The translations under genes and the position numbers were made by a program. A DNA stretch of 64,000 bases from CALWZE01 sp036644375 (lineage in GTDB: Bacteria; Bacillota; Clostridia; Oscillospirales; Ruminococcaceae), in the NCBI GenBank assembly GCA_036644375.1, contig JAVXQD010000005.1, positions 18,019 through 82,018 of the forward strand. Direction: 5' to 3'. Positions 26,470 to 34,792 of the stretch are shown piece by piece (position 1 is the first letter of the stretch; the number at the start of each line of letters is the position of its first letter). The notes under the pieces were generated by a model that did no database searches, had not been told where the DNA came from, and saw only the letters and a list, made by a program, of their open reading frames with translations.

Positions 26470-27726
26470 ATGACAAAATCAGAACAGCTTTTTGACAGGG
26501 CAAAAAAGGTTATGCCCGGCGGCGTCAACAGCCCTGTTCGTGCATTTAATGCGGTGGGCGGCGCACCGCGCTTTATCAAAAGAGCAAAAGGCGCGCGGAT
26601 TTATGACGCGGACGGAATCGAATATATCGACTATATCGGCTCTTGGGGTCCCATGATACTCGGTCACGGTGACAGTGCCGTGCTTTACGCGGTTGAACGC
26701 ACAATGCGAGACGGGCTGAGCTTCGGAGCGGCAACCGAGCTTGAGGTCGACATGGCGGAGCTTATCTGCGAAATCGTGCCGTCCGTTGAGATGGTGCGCA
26801 TGGTCAGCAGCGGAACAGAGGCTGTCATGAGCGCGCTTCGCGTAGCGCGCGGATATACCGGAAAAGAAAAAATCATCAAATTTGCGGGCAACTACCACGG
26901 TCACTCGGACAGTATGCTTGTGAAAGCGGGCTCGGGAGTTTTGACAAATGGCAATCCCGACAGCTCAGGCGTCACAAAGGGAGCTGCCCGTGATACGCTC
27001 ATGGCGGAATACAACGATCTCGAGAGCGCTGAGCGGCTTTTTGAGAGCAACAGGGGCGAGATAGCCGCCGTCATTGTCGAGCCTGTTTCCGCAAATATGG
27101 GAGTTGTGCTGCCCGCCGAAGGATTTTTGGCGGGACTGCGCAGACTTTGCGACAAAAACAATGCACTGCTCATATTTGACGAGGTAATAACCGGATTTCG
27201 CCTCGCGCCCGGCGGTGCGCAGGAGTATTTCAACATCAAAGCCGATATTGTGACCTACGGCAAAATAATCGGCGGGGGTATGCCTGTCGGCGCATATGGC
27301 GCACGGCGCGACATAATGAGCTGTGTCTCACCGCTCGGAAGTGTTTATCAGGCGGGGACTCTTTCCGGCAATCCCGTCGCAATGGCGGCGGGTCTTGCGA
27401 CACTGACCCGACTTAAATCGCATCCCGAAATATACGCCAACATCGAGCGTATGGCGCAAAAGCTCGCAGACGGAATGCGAAAGAGCAGCACGCGCACCGT
27501 CAATAGCATAGGCTCGCTTGTGTGCGCTTTTTTCACCGACCTGCCCGTGACCGATTACGAGAGTGCAAAGGCAAGCGACACAAAAGAATACGCCCGCTAT
27601 TTTAGACATATGCTCGACCATAATCTCTATATCGCACCCGCACAGTTTGAGGCGATGTTCGTATCAAACGCTCATTCGGACGCGGACATAGCAAGAACTG
27701 TCGAGGTATATTCGAAATTCAGGTGA
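26470..27726 (+). CDS. hemL: Glutamate-1-semialdehyde 2,1-aminomutase
   Basis: A 418-aa PLP enzyme that isomerises glutamate-1-semialdehyde to 5-aminolevulinate, the step following HemA. Key elements are PGGVNSPVRAF at the N-terminus, SSGTEAVMSALRVAR, NYHGHSD, the PLP-aspartate region LLIFDEVITGFR and the Schiff-base Lys265 in VTYGKIIGGGMPVGA. Length is typical. AAAGGAG lies at the end of hemB and the gap is one base. It closes the operon: every step from Glu-tRNA to precorrin-2 is encoded between 21630 and 27726. Confidence 0.97.
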   Translation: MTKSEQLFDRAKKVMPGGVNSPVRAFNAVGGAPRFIKRAKGARIYDADGIEYIDYIGSWGPMILGHGDSAVLYAVERTMRDGLSFGAATELEVDMAELICEIVPSVEMVRMVSSGTEAVMSALRVARGYTGKEKIIKFAGNYHGHSDSMLVKAGSGVLTNGNPDSSGVTKGAARDTLMAEYNDLESAERLFESNRGEIAAVIVEPVSANMGVVLPAEGFLAGLRRLCDKNNALLIFDEVITGFRLAPGGAQEYFNIKADIVTYGKIIGGGMPVGAYGARRDIMSCVSPLGSVYQAGTLSGNPVAMAAGLATLTRLKSHPEIYANIERMAQKLADGMRKSSTRTVNSIGSLVCAFFTDLPVTDYESAKASDTKEYARYFRHMLDHNLYIAPAQFEAMFVSNAHSDADIARTVEVYSKFR

Positions 27727-27803
27727 TATCTGCCGAATCGCAAGCTCTGTAAAAATCAAAGGGCACCTGTTGCAGTAGACTCGATTTGAAAAGCATCGCA
27801 CAA

Positions 27804-27860
27804 AAAACCCGCTTTGAAATGGCTTGTGAAGTCATTTTTCAAAGCGGGTTTTCTTGTTTT
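27804..27860 (+). terminator. Intrinsic terminator of the tetrapyrrole operon
   Basis: AAACCCGCTTTGAAA and TTTCAAAGCGGGTTT form a stem (27804-27819 with 27837-27852) followed by T-rich sequence on the plus strand. The A-run on the other side may allow function for the opposing flavoprotein gene too. Confidence 0.85.
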
Positions 27861-27955
27861 TAAGGCGTTTTGCTGTTTGAAAATTTCGGTGCAGCAGCCG
27901 CCCTATCATTTCTTATGCAGCCGCACACCTTTTGACATGATGTGCCATCTTGAAT

Positions 27956-30229
27956 TTAAACGCGAAGAGCGAGATTATAGGCCGCGCGGTTTGCTTCCAA
28001 AACGCGTCCCGCCGCAAAGCTGTCTCCGATGTTATAAAGCTCGGGCGCGACATTCTCCTTTTGAGCCGCAAGGAACGGCGCGTCATTGGGTCTGCCGCCC
28101 ATTGCGAGGACAACGAGGTCGGCGTCGAGTGTCTCGTCCTTTGTCTCGGGTCCCATTTTCTTTTCAAGCGGATTTGGGATATTCTCGGGCAGTATCGGCT
28201 GCCAAGTGTTATACGGGTCAGGTACTCCCTTGGAGATATTGCGGCTGATATTCACCTTGCCGATGTCAAAAGAAGTGACCTTGGCGCAGTTGATAAGTCC
28301 GACACCCGCCTTGTTCATGTAATGGATAAGGTGTCCGCGGTTAGCCGTGCAGGCGCCCTCCATGAAATGCTTGAGCATCTCCACAACCTTGACCTTGCAC
28401 TCAAGCTCATATGCGAGCCAGTATGCCGTCTCACAGCCGACAACTCCGCCGCCGACAACAACCACGTTTTTCGCGTCTCCGATAAGCTCGGGGTTGAGCA
28501 AAAGGTCGGTTGCCTGTACGGTTTTCACCCTTTCGATTCCCGGAATGGGCGGCGTGCCGCTTGAGGTTCCGTTTGCGAACACGACAACATCATACTTCTG
28601 CTTCGCCAGCCAATCGTTTGTCGCCTCTGTGTTGAGCTTCAGCGTAAAGCTGTCGAGTGACTGCGCCTCTTTTACCTCTGCGCGCAGATATTTGAGATAG
28701 TTTTCAAAGTCATATTTGATTTTCGGAACACTGCCCGGTATCACCTTGCCGCCGATTTTGTCCGATTTTTCAATCAGGTCAACCGTGTGACCGCGTCTTG
28801 AAGCCGTGACGGCGAAATTGATGCCTGCCGGTCCCGCTCCGACAACTCCGATTTTTTTCGGCTTTGCGGCGGGAATAAGCTGTGCGGACAGAACGTCCTC
28901 AAAGCCTGTGCGTGCGTTTACCGCACACTGTGGGTGACCGCCCTCAACGAACTCGTTTATGCAGCCTTCCTGACAGCCTATGCAGGGACAGATTTTATCC
29001 ACGTCACCGGCATATGCCTTGTTGCACCATTCGGGGTCTGCGAGGAGCGGACGCCCGAGCATTACCATGTCACACTGTCCGTCGCGCAGAGCCTTTTCCG
29101 CAAGGTCCGGGTATCCTAACTTGCCCACGGCAACCACCGGAACCTCAACGCCCGCGTTAGACACAATGCCCTTTTCCCTGAAGAAATCCTTGACAATCTT
29201 TGAGACCTCAAGGAAGCATCCTGCGGGCATTCCCGCCGGCGGGTGCGGAAGCCACCAGTTGTCATAGCAGCCGAGGTCAACGTCGAACATATCCACACCG
29301 GCTTTGACAAGGTTTTTCATATAGTCGAGAGTCTGCTCAATCGAGCGTCCGTTTTTGAATTTTTTGAGTGACTTAACCGCGTCCATCGTATCCCCGTATG
29401 TCTCATTGAGCGCAAGAGATAAATCTATGCGGTACATAATCGGGTAATTCGGACCAACACGCTTGCGGATTTCCTTGATAAGGTCGACACCGAAGCGCTG
29501 CCAGTCGGCATATTTGCCGAATTTGCGGCGGTTGAACGCCGTGTTGGTCAGCTGCTCGAGAAGATATCCCTCGTGTCCGTGCAGATACACGCCGTCAATA
29601 AGGCACGCTTTTGCGTCAGCCGATGCCTGACCTGCATTCTTGATTATTTTCTTGAGCTTTCCGCCCGAAAGTCGCAGGCAGGGCAGCTCAGGAATATAGA
29701 AATTCGGGTTAAACGACGCAGAGCGCGGGAACTTCATCTCATTCACAAGGCAGGTTGGCGGACCAACGCGTCCGAGTCCCGGTGTGAGCTGAATGAACAC
29801 CTTGCTTCCGTATACATGGCAGCCCTGCGCAATTTCGCGCCAGCTTGAGAAGTTTGTCCGCGTTCCGTCAATTCGCGGGAACATTGAGAAATTGCCCTTT
29901 TCGGTGACGGTCGGGTCGATGCCGTGGCTTATGGGAATGAGTCCCGTCGTGATGAGACCAGTGCCGCCCTTTGCGCGGGCGATGAAGTACTGAACCATCT
30001 TTTCGCTCGGACGTCCGCTCTCCTCCGACATGTCGAGATTCCCCATCGGAGCCATGACAAAGCGGTTCTTGATAGTCATTCGGTTTACGCGAATCGGTGA
30101 AAAGGAGCTTGAATAGGGATAGAGCTCTTTTGTCATGCGCGCCGTTCCGCCCGCCTTATTCTCGCATTCGCATTGTACCCAGTTTCCGTAGCTGTCTACC
30201 AGATTTTGAATTTGTGCATCTGTTTTCAA
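27956..30229 (-). CDS. FadH/BaiCD-type flavin oxidoreductase (FMN, 4Fe-4S, FAD)
   Basis: A 757-aa Old-Yellow-Enzyme-family oxidoreductase of the 2,4-dienoyl-CoA/2-enoate/bile-acid BaiCD type. An FMN-binding TIM barrel spans about residues 40-400 (NRFVMAPMGNLDMSE, LHGHEGYLLEQL). A cysteine set CxxCxxxC plus Cys (residues 416, 419, 423, 435) binds a 4Fe-4S cluster. Two Rossmann motifs follow (VVGAGPAG about 463, VVVGGGVVG about 600) for FAD and NAD(P)H. TTG at 30229 is chosen for AGAGAGG upstream; the frame to 30298 has no site. It is last in the dehydratase-like operon, suggesting that it handles an enoyl product or feeds electrons. Its N-terminus is about 30 residues longer than usual. Confidence 0.88.
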   Translation of the reverse strand: MKTDAQIQNLVDSYGNWVQCECENKAGGTARMTKELYPYSSSFSPIRVNRMTIKNRFVMAPMGNLDMSEESGRPSEKMVQYFIARAKGGTGLITTGLIPISHGIDPTVTEKGNFSMFPRIDGTRTNFSSWREIAQGCHVYGSKVFIQLTPGLGRVGPPTCLVNEMKFPRSASFNPNFYIPELPCLRLSGGKLKKIIKNAGQASADAKACLIDGVYLHGHEGYLLEQLTNTAFNRRKFGKYADWQRFGVDLIKEIRKRVGPNYPIMYRIDLSLALNETYGDTMDAVKSLKKFKNGRSIEQTLDYMKNLVKAGVDMFDVDLGCYDNWWLPHPPAGMPAGCFLEVSKIVKDFFREKGIVSNAGVEVPVVAVGKLGYPDLAEKALRDGQCDMVMLGRPLLADPEWCNKAYAGDVDKICPCIGCQEGCINEFVEGGHPQCAVNARTGFEDVLSAQLIPAAKPKKIGVVGAGPAGINFAVTASRRGHTVDLIEKSDKIGGKVIPGSVPKIKYDFENYLKYLRAEVKEAQSLDSFTLKLNTEATNDWLAKQKYDVVVFANGTSSGTPPIPGIERVKTVQATDLLLNPELIGDAKNVVVVGGGVVGCETAYWLAYELECKVKVVEMLKHFMEGACTANRGHLIHYMNKAGVGLINCAKVTSFDIGKVNISRNISKGVPDPYNTWQPILPENIPNPLEKKMGPETKDETLDADLVVLAMGGRPNDAPFLAAQKENVAPELYNIGDSFAAGRVLEANRAAYNLALRV

Positions 30230-30341
30230 GTTTGTGACCTCTCTTTCATATTTTCTATCTGTTTTCCGCCGCGTCTTACTGTTCGAACACAGCTTCAATT
30301 AAGCCTCGATAGTTATCATTCCGCAACCTGACGGCGGAAAG

Positions 30342-31055
30342 CTACCTCTTAGCGCTTTTCATGTGCATTTCGCGCATTCCGTCCACCTCGTCACAGATTT
30401 CCTTCATCTTGCAGCTGTGACAATCCAAGTCCAATCCGTCCATAATATGATTCAGCGCATTTGTGATTGTGTCCGATTTTCCGGCGCATTTTTCGAGTGC
30501 CGAATAATCGGCTCCCTCATCGGTCACAAATATCAGCGTGACCGATTTCACGTGCGGATTTTCCTTGTATTTTCGAATAAACGAGCAGCCGATTTTTTCA
30601 AATCCGATTCCGTCCGCGACTGCCTGTTTGCTGACCCTCACCTGCTCACGGTTGTTGACAACCGAGGCTCGAATCATGAAGCCTTTGGGATACACCTTGT
30701 ACTTCACATAGTCGATATCCTTAATTTGGCGATATGCCTCATCGTCATCCGAGACTCCGTCAGTACGGACAAATGCAATTCGCGCATACGGAGTGTCACC
30801 CTTAAAGCTGCCGAGATCCGAGCCGAAAAGCAGAATTTTGTCCTCGCCCGCAAGCTTCTCGCTTGTTGTGATGCAGGTGTAATTGACGGCTTTTTTCCCG
30901 TCCGCACCGAGCTCATACGCCGTGTCGCGCAGCATCACCATCTCGTTGCTTGCATTCTCGCCCCACGCCCTGTCGGGATTAAAGCTCCATTCCGTGTGCT
31001 GCCGCGCAGCTAAAAGCGCATATGTATCCTCTATAACATGATTAAATACTTCCAT
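30342..31055 (-). CDS. Protein resembling a non-catalytic domain of acetyl-CoA synthase (CdhC/AcsB)
   Basis: A 237-aa cytoplasmic protein. Residues about 72-180 read like the middle domain of acetyl-CoA synthase beta subunits: a DLGSF...PYARIAF segment, then NNREQVRVSKQAVADG-GFEKIG (compare GQRDIVWIRISKEAV..GF..IG in AcsB/CdhC) and VTLIFVTDE (compare VQVTIYTD). The A-cluster domain that binds nickel in real ACS is absent. The tail has Cys212, Cys215 and Cys221 in LDCHSCKMKEIC, a possible metal site. It overlaps the 51-aa membrane protein gene by one base (TAATG). Neighbouring CooC and dehydratase-like genes support a metal-cluster role. Homology is judged by eye; function is unknown. Confidence 0.6.
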   Translation of the reverse strand: MEVFNHVIEDTYALLAARQHTEWSFNPDRAWGENASNEMVMLRDTAYELGADGKKAVNYTCITTSEKLAGEDKILLFGSDLGSFKGDTPYARIAFVRTDGVSDDDEAYRQIKDIDYVKYKVYPKGFMIRASVVNNREQVRVSKQAVADGIGFEKIGCSFIRKYKENPHVKSVTLIFVTDEGADYSALEKCAGKSDTITNALNHIMDGLDLDCHSCKMKEICDEVDGMREMHMKSAKR

Positions 31056-31210
31056 TACAGCCGTCTGTCTCTCTTCATGCCATCATAATGCTTTTGCATA
31101 AGCCCGTAGATTTTCTCCACAAGCTTCATGTCGAGGTTGAAATAATAAACCGCAAACACAAGCACGGGCAATGCGGCAAGAACAATAAGAACGATCCAAT
31201 ACCAAGCCAT
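31055..31210 (-). CDS. 51-aa single-pass membrane protein in the dehydratase-like operon
   Basis: A short frame starting ATG at 31210 and ending TAA at 31055-31057. It encodes MAWYWIVLIV then LAALPVLVFAVYYF, one hydrophobic helix (about residues 3-24), followed by a charged amphipathic tail (DMKLVEKIYGLMQKHYDGMKRDRRL). A strong AAGGAG lies six bases before the ATG and overlaps the end of the activator gene; its own stop overlaps the ATG of the ACS-like gene. This tight packing supports it as real. It could anchor the complex or an electron-transfer partner to the membrane. I recognise no family. Confidence 0.75.
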   Translation of the reverse strand: MAWYWIVLIVLAALPVLVFAVYYFNLDMKLVEKIYGLMQKHYDGMKRDRRL

Positions 31211-31213
31211 ATT

Positions 31214-32014
31214 TTACTCCTTATTCAGACCCTTTTGACGTGCGTATTCGGCTGCGCCGAGTGCGCCCATAAGCTGCGGATCGGTTTTAAGTTCAACGAC
31301 CTTGAGCTTCAAAACATGCTCAATTGCCTGTTTAAGCCCCTTGTTTTTAGCACAGCCGCCCGTCAGAGTAATGCTGTCCACCGCGCCCGCCTTTTTTGCC
31401 ATTACAAAGCAGCGCTTTGCAACCGCAAGCTCGATTCCGGCCGCTATCTCATCGCGCGCCTTGCCCTCGCCGACAAGAGTGATAACCTCGCTCTCGGCAA
31501 ATACTGTACATTGAGCCGTTATAGGAATGACATTTTTAGCTGTGAGAGAGAGATCCGAAAACTCCTCGAGACTCACCTCAAATGCATTTGCCATGCTCTC
31601 GAAAAATCGTCCCGTACCCGCCGCGCACTTGTCATTCATCGCAAAGTTTTTTACAGTTCCGTCGGTGTCTATTGATATGCCCTTGACATCCTGACCGCCG
31701 ATATCAATAATCGCCTTGACGTCCGGATTGGTTATGTGCACACCCATTGCGTGGCAGCTGATTTCCGATATGTTCTCCTGTGCCGTGGGAACCTTGTTGC
31801 GCCCGTAGCCGGTGCCGATAAGGTATGTGAGGTCTTCGATTTTTTCAAGCCCGTCAACCTGACCGATTGTCTCGGCAAGCGCTAACTTTGAGCTTTCCTC
31901 CGAGTTGATTTTACTTCTTATTGTCGTGTCGGCAACGATATTTCCCTCTTCATCGAGAATCACACATTTTGTGTATGTCGAGCCGACATCGCAGCCACCA
32001 AAATATTTTTTCAT
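31214..32014 (-). CDS. ASKHA activator ATPase of 2-hydroxyacyl-CoA dehydratase type (HgdC/BadF-like)
   Basis: A 266-aa ATPase of the HgdC/FldI/BcrAD family. These dimers carry one 4Fe-4S cluster between subunits and use ATP to shoot a low-potential electron into the dehydratase or reductase partner. Visible features are GCDVGSTYTKCV (phosphate 1), IDIGGQDVK (connect/phosphate 2), Cys130 in DKCAAGTGRF and Cys169 in ITAQCTVFAESE (the cluster ligands), and TGGCAKNKGL (adenosine motif). ATG at 32014 is used because AGGGG lies eight bases upstream. It overlaps none of its neighbours but is 14 bases after the alpha-like subunit. Confidence 0.93.
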   Translation of the reverse strand: MKKYFGGCDVGSTYTKCVILDEEGNIVADTTIRSKINSEESSKLALAETIGQVDGLEKIEDLTYLIGTGYGRNKVPTAQENISEISCHAMGVHITNPDVKAIIDIGGQDVKGISIDTDGTVKNFAMNDKCAAGTGRFFESMANAFEVSLEEFSDLSLTAKNVIPITAQCTVFAESEVITLVGEGKARDEIAAGIELAVAKRCFVMAKKAGAVDSITLTGGCAKNKGLKQAIEHVLKLKVVELKTDPQLMGALGAAEYARQKGLNKE

Positions 32015-32028
32015 CACTTTTCCCCTTC

Positions 32029-33576
32029 TTACCAAGCTTTTTCGTCTTCAAAATCTACCAGAGTCGGATCTATGGGTTCCTCGCGCATGACAGCCTGCAT
32101 ATATTTGCTTATCTTTCCGCGCATCTCACGGCGCGAAACCGTTCTCGGGTCCATCAGGTCATGTTCAACCCAAATCAGGTGTATGCCGTGTTCTCTCGCC
32201 TGCTCCTCAAAAAGGCCGTTAAGCCCCGCCATCGTCTTGCACGCGATATGCTGATACATTATGACAAAGTCGGCGTTGAATTCCTCACAGACTCTCCACA
32301 GCTCCTCAAGCACGTTGAGGTGGCCTCCGTTGGTGTGCTTTCTCATTATCATCCGCTCGTAATAGTGGGCAAGATCCTTCAGCGCCGCATCCTCGCTCTC
32401 GAGGTTAAACGGACGGACGGCATTTAGGCTTTCCATGTCAACAAGCACATTGATGCCCCAGCAGTTCTCTGCCCATGTCGCGAAATTGCTGTAGTAATGG
32501 GCGGGACACGACCATATAATAGCGCGGTGACGCAGCTCGTGGCTGCACTTTTCCTTGTTTTCATAGCCCTTCATCATGAGCTTGTTGACCTTCTTGTCAA
32601 CATTCAGAAAATACGGATCTATGCCTGCATTCATCTGGTAGGTATACATGCGGTAAAGCGCCATTGACGCTCCTGTAATCTGAGGATAGGGGGTCTTGTT
32701 GACCTCCCATTTTTCCATCTCGTACTTGGTCTCCTCATTAAAGCGGCCCATTGTTCTGAAAAAGCAATCCCAGTCGAATTTTTCGCCTGTTTGCTCCTCG
32801 ATGAACTTTATGCAGCCCCTGATGTCCTCGACGGCACATTCCTCGACCTCAGGCTCGGTGTATCTCACCGGCAGAGCGAGCGCATATGACGGGAGTTTCA
32901 GGCGTCTTTCCTGGAACTGAGTCGACATTACGCTTCCGTCACACGGCATTGTGCTTCCGATAAAGCATTTGCCCATCTTGGGATAGTCGTCCTCAATGGC
33001 AACTCCCGCCTCTGTTGAGGGCAGCGGGCAGGTGTCGGACGGAAGCCCATAACTCTCGACAGCGTCGAGATACGGAATTGAGCTGAGCTGATCGATGAGC
33101 GAGCATTCGAATACGGGAATCATCTGATACGGAATGCCGATAAGGTTTGGAAATCCGCCCATAATTTGGAGCATCATCATCTCGTCGAACAGGACAACCC
33201 TATCTGACAGAGCCTGCTGCTTTTTGCTTTTTCCGAGATTGGCATCGGCGGCAAAGGTGGTTTTAATAATGCCGATAGTCGCCCTTACCTCGCTGAAAAA
33301 ATGCTCGTGCGTAATGCGGAGCTGAGTTCCGCGCTGTCCCAATGTGTGGCGGTCGACAAATGCCGGAGTCGAGAGATAGGATGCCATCCATCTGTAGCGG
33401 AACAGCCCTTTTGTGAACCGTATGGGCATAGACATAACCATCATGGTCAGTGCGCCCCAAATTTTCAGCCAGCGGCCGAAATCGAACATAGTGTCCTTAA
33501 AGCCGCGCCATTCGCGGCGTTTCATTGCCTGTTTGCCATTAAAGAGCTTTCCGAGATCGTTTGGTCTGTTATCCAT
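32029..33576 (-). CDS. 2-hydroxyacyl-CoA dehydratase/DCCP family protein, alpha-like subunit
   Basis: A 515-aa member of the HgdA/HgdB (BcrB/C, double-cubane cluster protein) superfamily, larger than the usual 380-480. The first about 110 residues are an Arg/Trp/Met-rich extension with a hydrophobic patch (KIWGALTMMVMSM), not typical of dehydratases. Candidate cluster ligands are Cys158, Cys183 (DTCPLPSTEAG), Cys204 and Cys212 (MPCDGS). It follows the beta-like gene by three bases. Family members either dehydrate 2-hydroxyacyl-CoA, reduce aromatic-CoA, or reduce small molecules with an Fe8S9 double cubane; which applies is open. Confidence 0.85.
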   Translation of the reverse strand: MDNRPNDLGKLFNGKQAMKRREWRGFKDTMFDFGRWLKIWGALTMMVMSMPIRFTKGLFRYRWMASYLSTPAFVDRHTLGQRGTQLRITHEHFFSEVRATIGIIKTTFAADANLGKSKKQQALSDRVVLFDEMMMLQIMGGFPNLIGIPYQMIPVFECSLIDQLSSIPYLDAVESYGLPSDTCPLPSTEAGVAIEDDYPKMGKCFIGSTMPCDGSVMSTQFQERRLKLPSYALALPVRYTEPEVEECAVEDIRGCIKFIEEQTGEKFDWDCFFRTMGRFNEETKYEMEKWEVNKTPYPQITGASMALYRMYTYQMNAGIDPYFLNVDKKVNKLMMKGYENKEKCSHELRHRAIIWSCPAHYYSNFATWAENCWGINVLVDMESLNAVRPFNLESEDAALKDLAHYYERMIMRKHTNGGHLNVLEELWRVCEEFNADFVIMYQHIACKTMAGLNGLFEEQAREHGIHLIWVEHDLMDPRTVSRREMRGKISKYMQAVMREEPIDPTLVDFEDEKAW

Positions 33577-33579
33577 AGC

Positions 33580-34782
33580 CTATTTCGCCCCCTTCGCCTT
33601 TTGAATCTGTTTGATTTCGAGGCTCTCAACGAAAGCCTGCATGCGGGTGCGAAGCTGACCCGACGAGCGTGACATATACGGGCGGTCAACGGACAGCACG
33701 GGAAGCCCGTATTCCGTATTTATAATATGACCCGCAATCGCGCGCTCAAAGCCCCAATAATCGCAAAACTTTATCTGCTCGAATATAACTCCGTCCGCCT
33801 TGTAGTCCTTTGCAAGCTGCGCTACGAACTCGCGCCGCCCGTTTATTTTGTCTGTGCTCATATATCGCGGGCATTGGCTTGACACAAGATACTGTCGGCA
33901 TATCTGTGTCAGCACGTCCTCGCTGTCATCGAGCGTCAGCTCCTGACGCCCCGGGAATGCACCGAAGCAGAAGCGGTCGGCGACGATAAGTGCGCCGCTC
34001 TCCTCAATGAGCTTTGTGAAATCGGGATCGTCTATTTCGCTGCCCGCAAGAACTACGCGCGCGCGGAAATTTTTCTTTGCGTCCGGCTCACGTGTTTTCA
34101 GCTCCTCAAGGGTCTCGCGGAGCTTTTTGACAACCAGATATTTTGGACAGCAGTATGTGACGAGATTCAGAATATGGTACTCGTAGCCCGTTATTACCGG
34201 ATTGTCCTCCTTGCGCATATCCCCTATCTCGGTAAGGATACGGCAGATTTCGTTGTGCTCCTCAACAGCCCTGCGAAGAGAGTCGTCAGAGGTATCAATT
34301 CCGTAAACCTCGCTGAGCTTGTCCAGAACCTTGACGCGCAGCTGCTGAACATAATGCTTGACAGTGAATTCTTCAACCTTGTATGGTACGTCAACATGCG
34401 TGACAATCAGCTTGTCGTTCGGAATCAGCTTTTGCAGCTCGATATTCTCGACACAGCGGTTCATCTCCGCACACGCGTCAACAGCCATAAGCCCGCTGAG
34501 GAAATTGTATCCGCCCTCGATTCCACGCTCAAGCAAAGCACGGCAGTATTCGCATGTGTAGTTGGACATGTAGTATGTTGCTATATCCATTGAGCCTGTC
34601 CTCGGCGCACGCAAGCGCACCGAAAAACATTTGTCAAGATTAAGCAACACCTCGGGCATATGGTAGCAGGTATACCCCAGCGCCAATTTGCCCTCCTTTG
34701 CCGCCTGCTTTACCAGCTCGTTATTGGCATCCTCAAGCAGACTTTCAAAGTAAATCAGATGTTTTAGATCCTTCACTTTCAC
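33580..34782 (-). CDS. 2-hydroxyacyl-CoA dehydratase/DCCP family protein, beta-like subunit
   Basis: A 400-aa protein of the HgdB/FldC/BcrB type. The early GYTCYHMPEVLL motif (Cys39) matches the conserved cluster-binding cysteine that precedes a P-E pair in this family. Further cysteines at 77 and 80 (CEYC), 104, 110, 272, 304 (SSQCPRY) and 340 (KFCDYWGFE) give ample ligands for a 4Fe-4S or double-cubane cluster. It is 10 bases after the CooC-like gene and three before the alpha-like gene. The pair plus activator would form the core enzyme of the operon. No CoA-transferase gene, usual beside true 2-hydroxyacyl-CoA dehydratases, is present. Confidence 0.87.
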   Translation of the reverse strand: MKVKDLKHLIYFESLLEDANNELVKQAAKEGKLALGYTCYHMPEVLLNLDKCFSVRLRAPRTGSMDIATYYMSNYTCEYCRALLERGIEGGYNFLSGLMAVDACAEMNRCVENIELQKLIPNDKLIVTHVDVPYKVEEFTVKHYVQQLRVKVLDKLSEVYGIDTSDDSLRRAVEEHNEICRILTEIGDMRKEDNPVITGYEYHILNLVTYCCPKYLVVKKLRETLEELKTREPDAKKNFRARVVLAGSEIDDPDFTKLIEESGALIVADRFCFGAFPGRQELTLDDSEDVLTQICRQYLVSSQCPRYMSTDKINGRREFVAQLAKDYKADGVIFEQIKFCDYWGFERAIAGHIINTEYGLPVLSVDRPYMSRSSGQLRTRMQAFVESLEIKQIQKAKGAK

Positions 34783-34792
34783 ACCCCTTATG

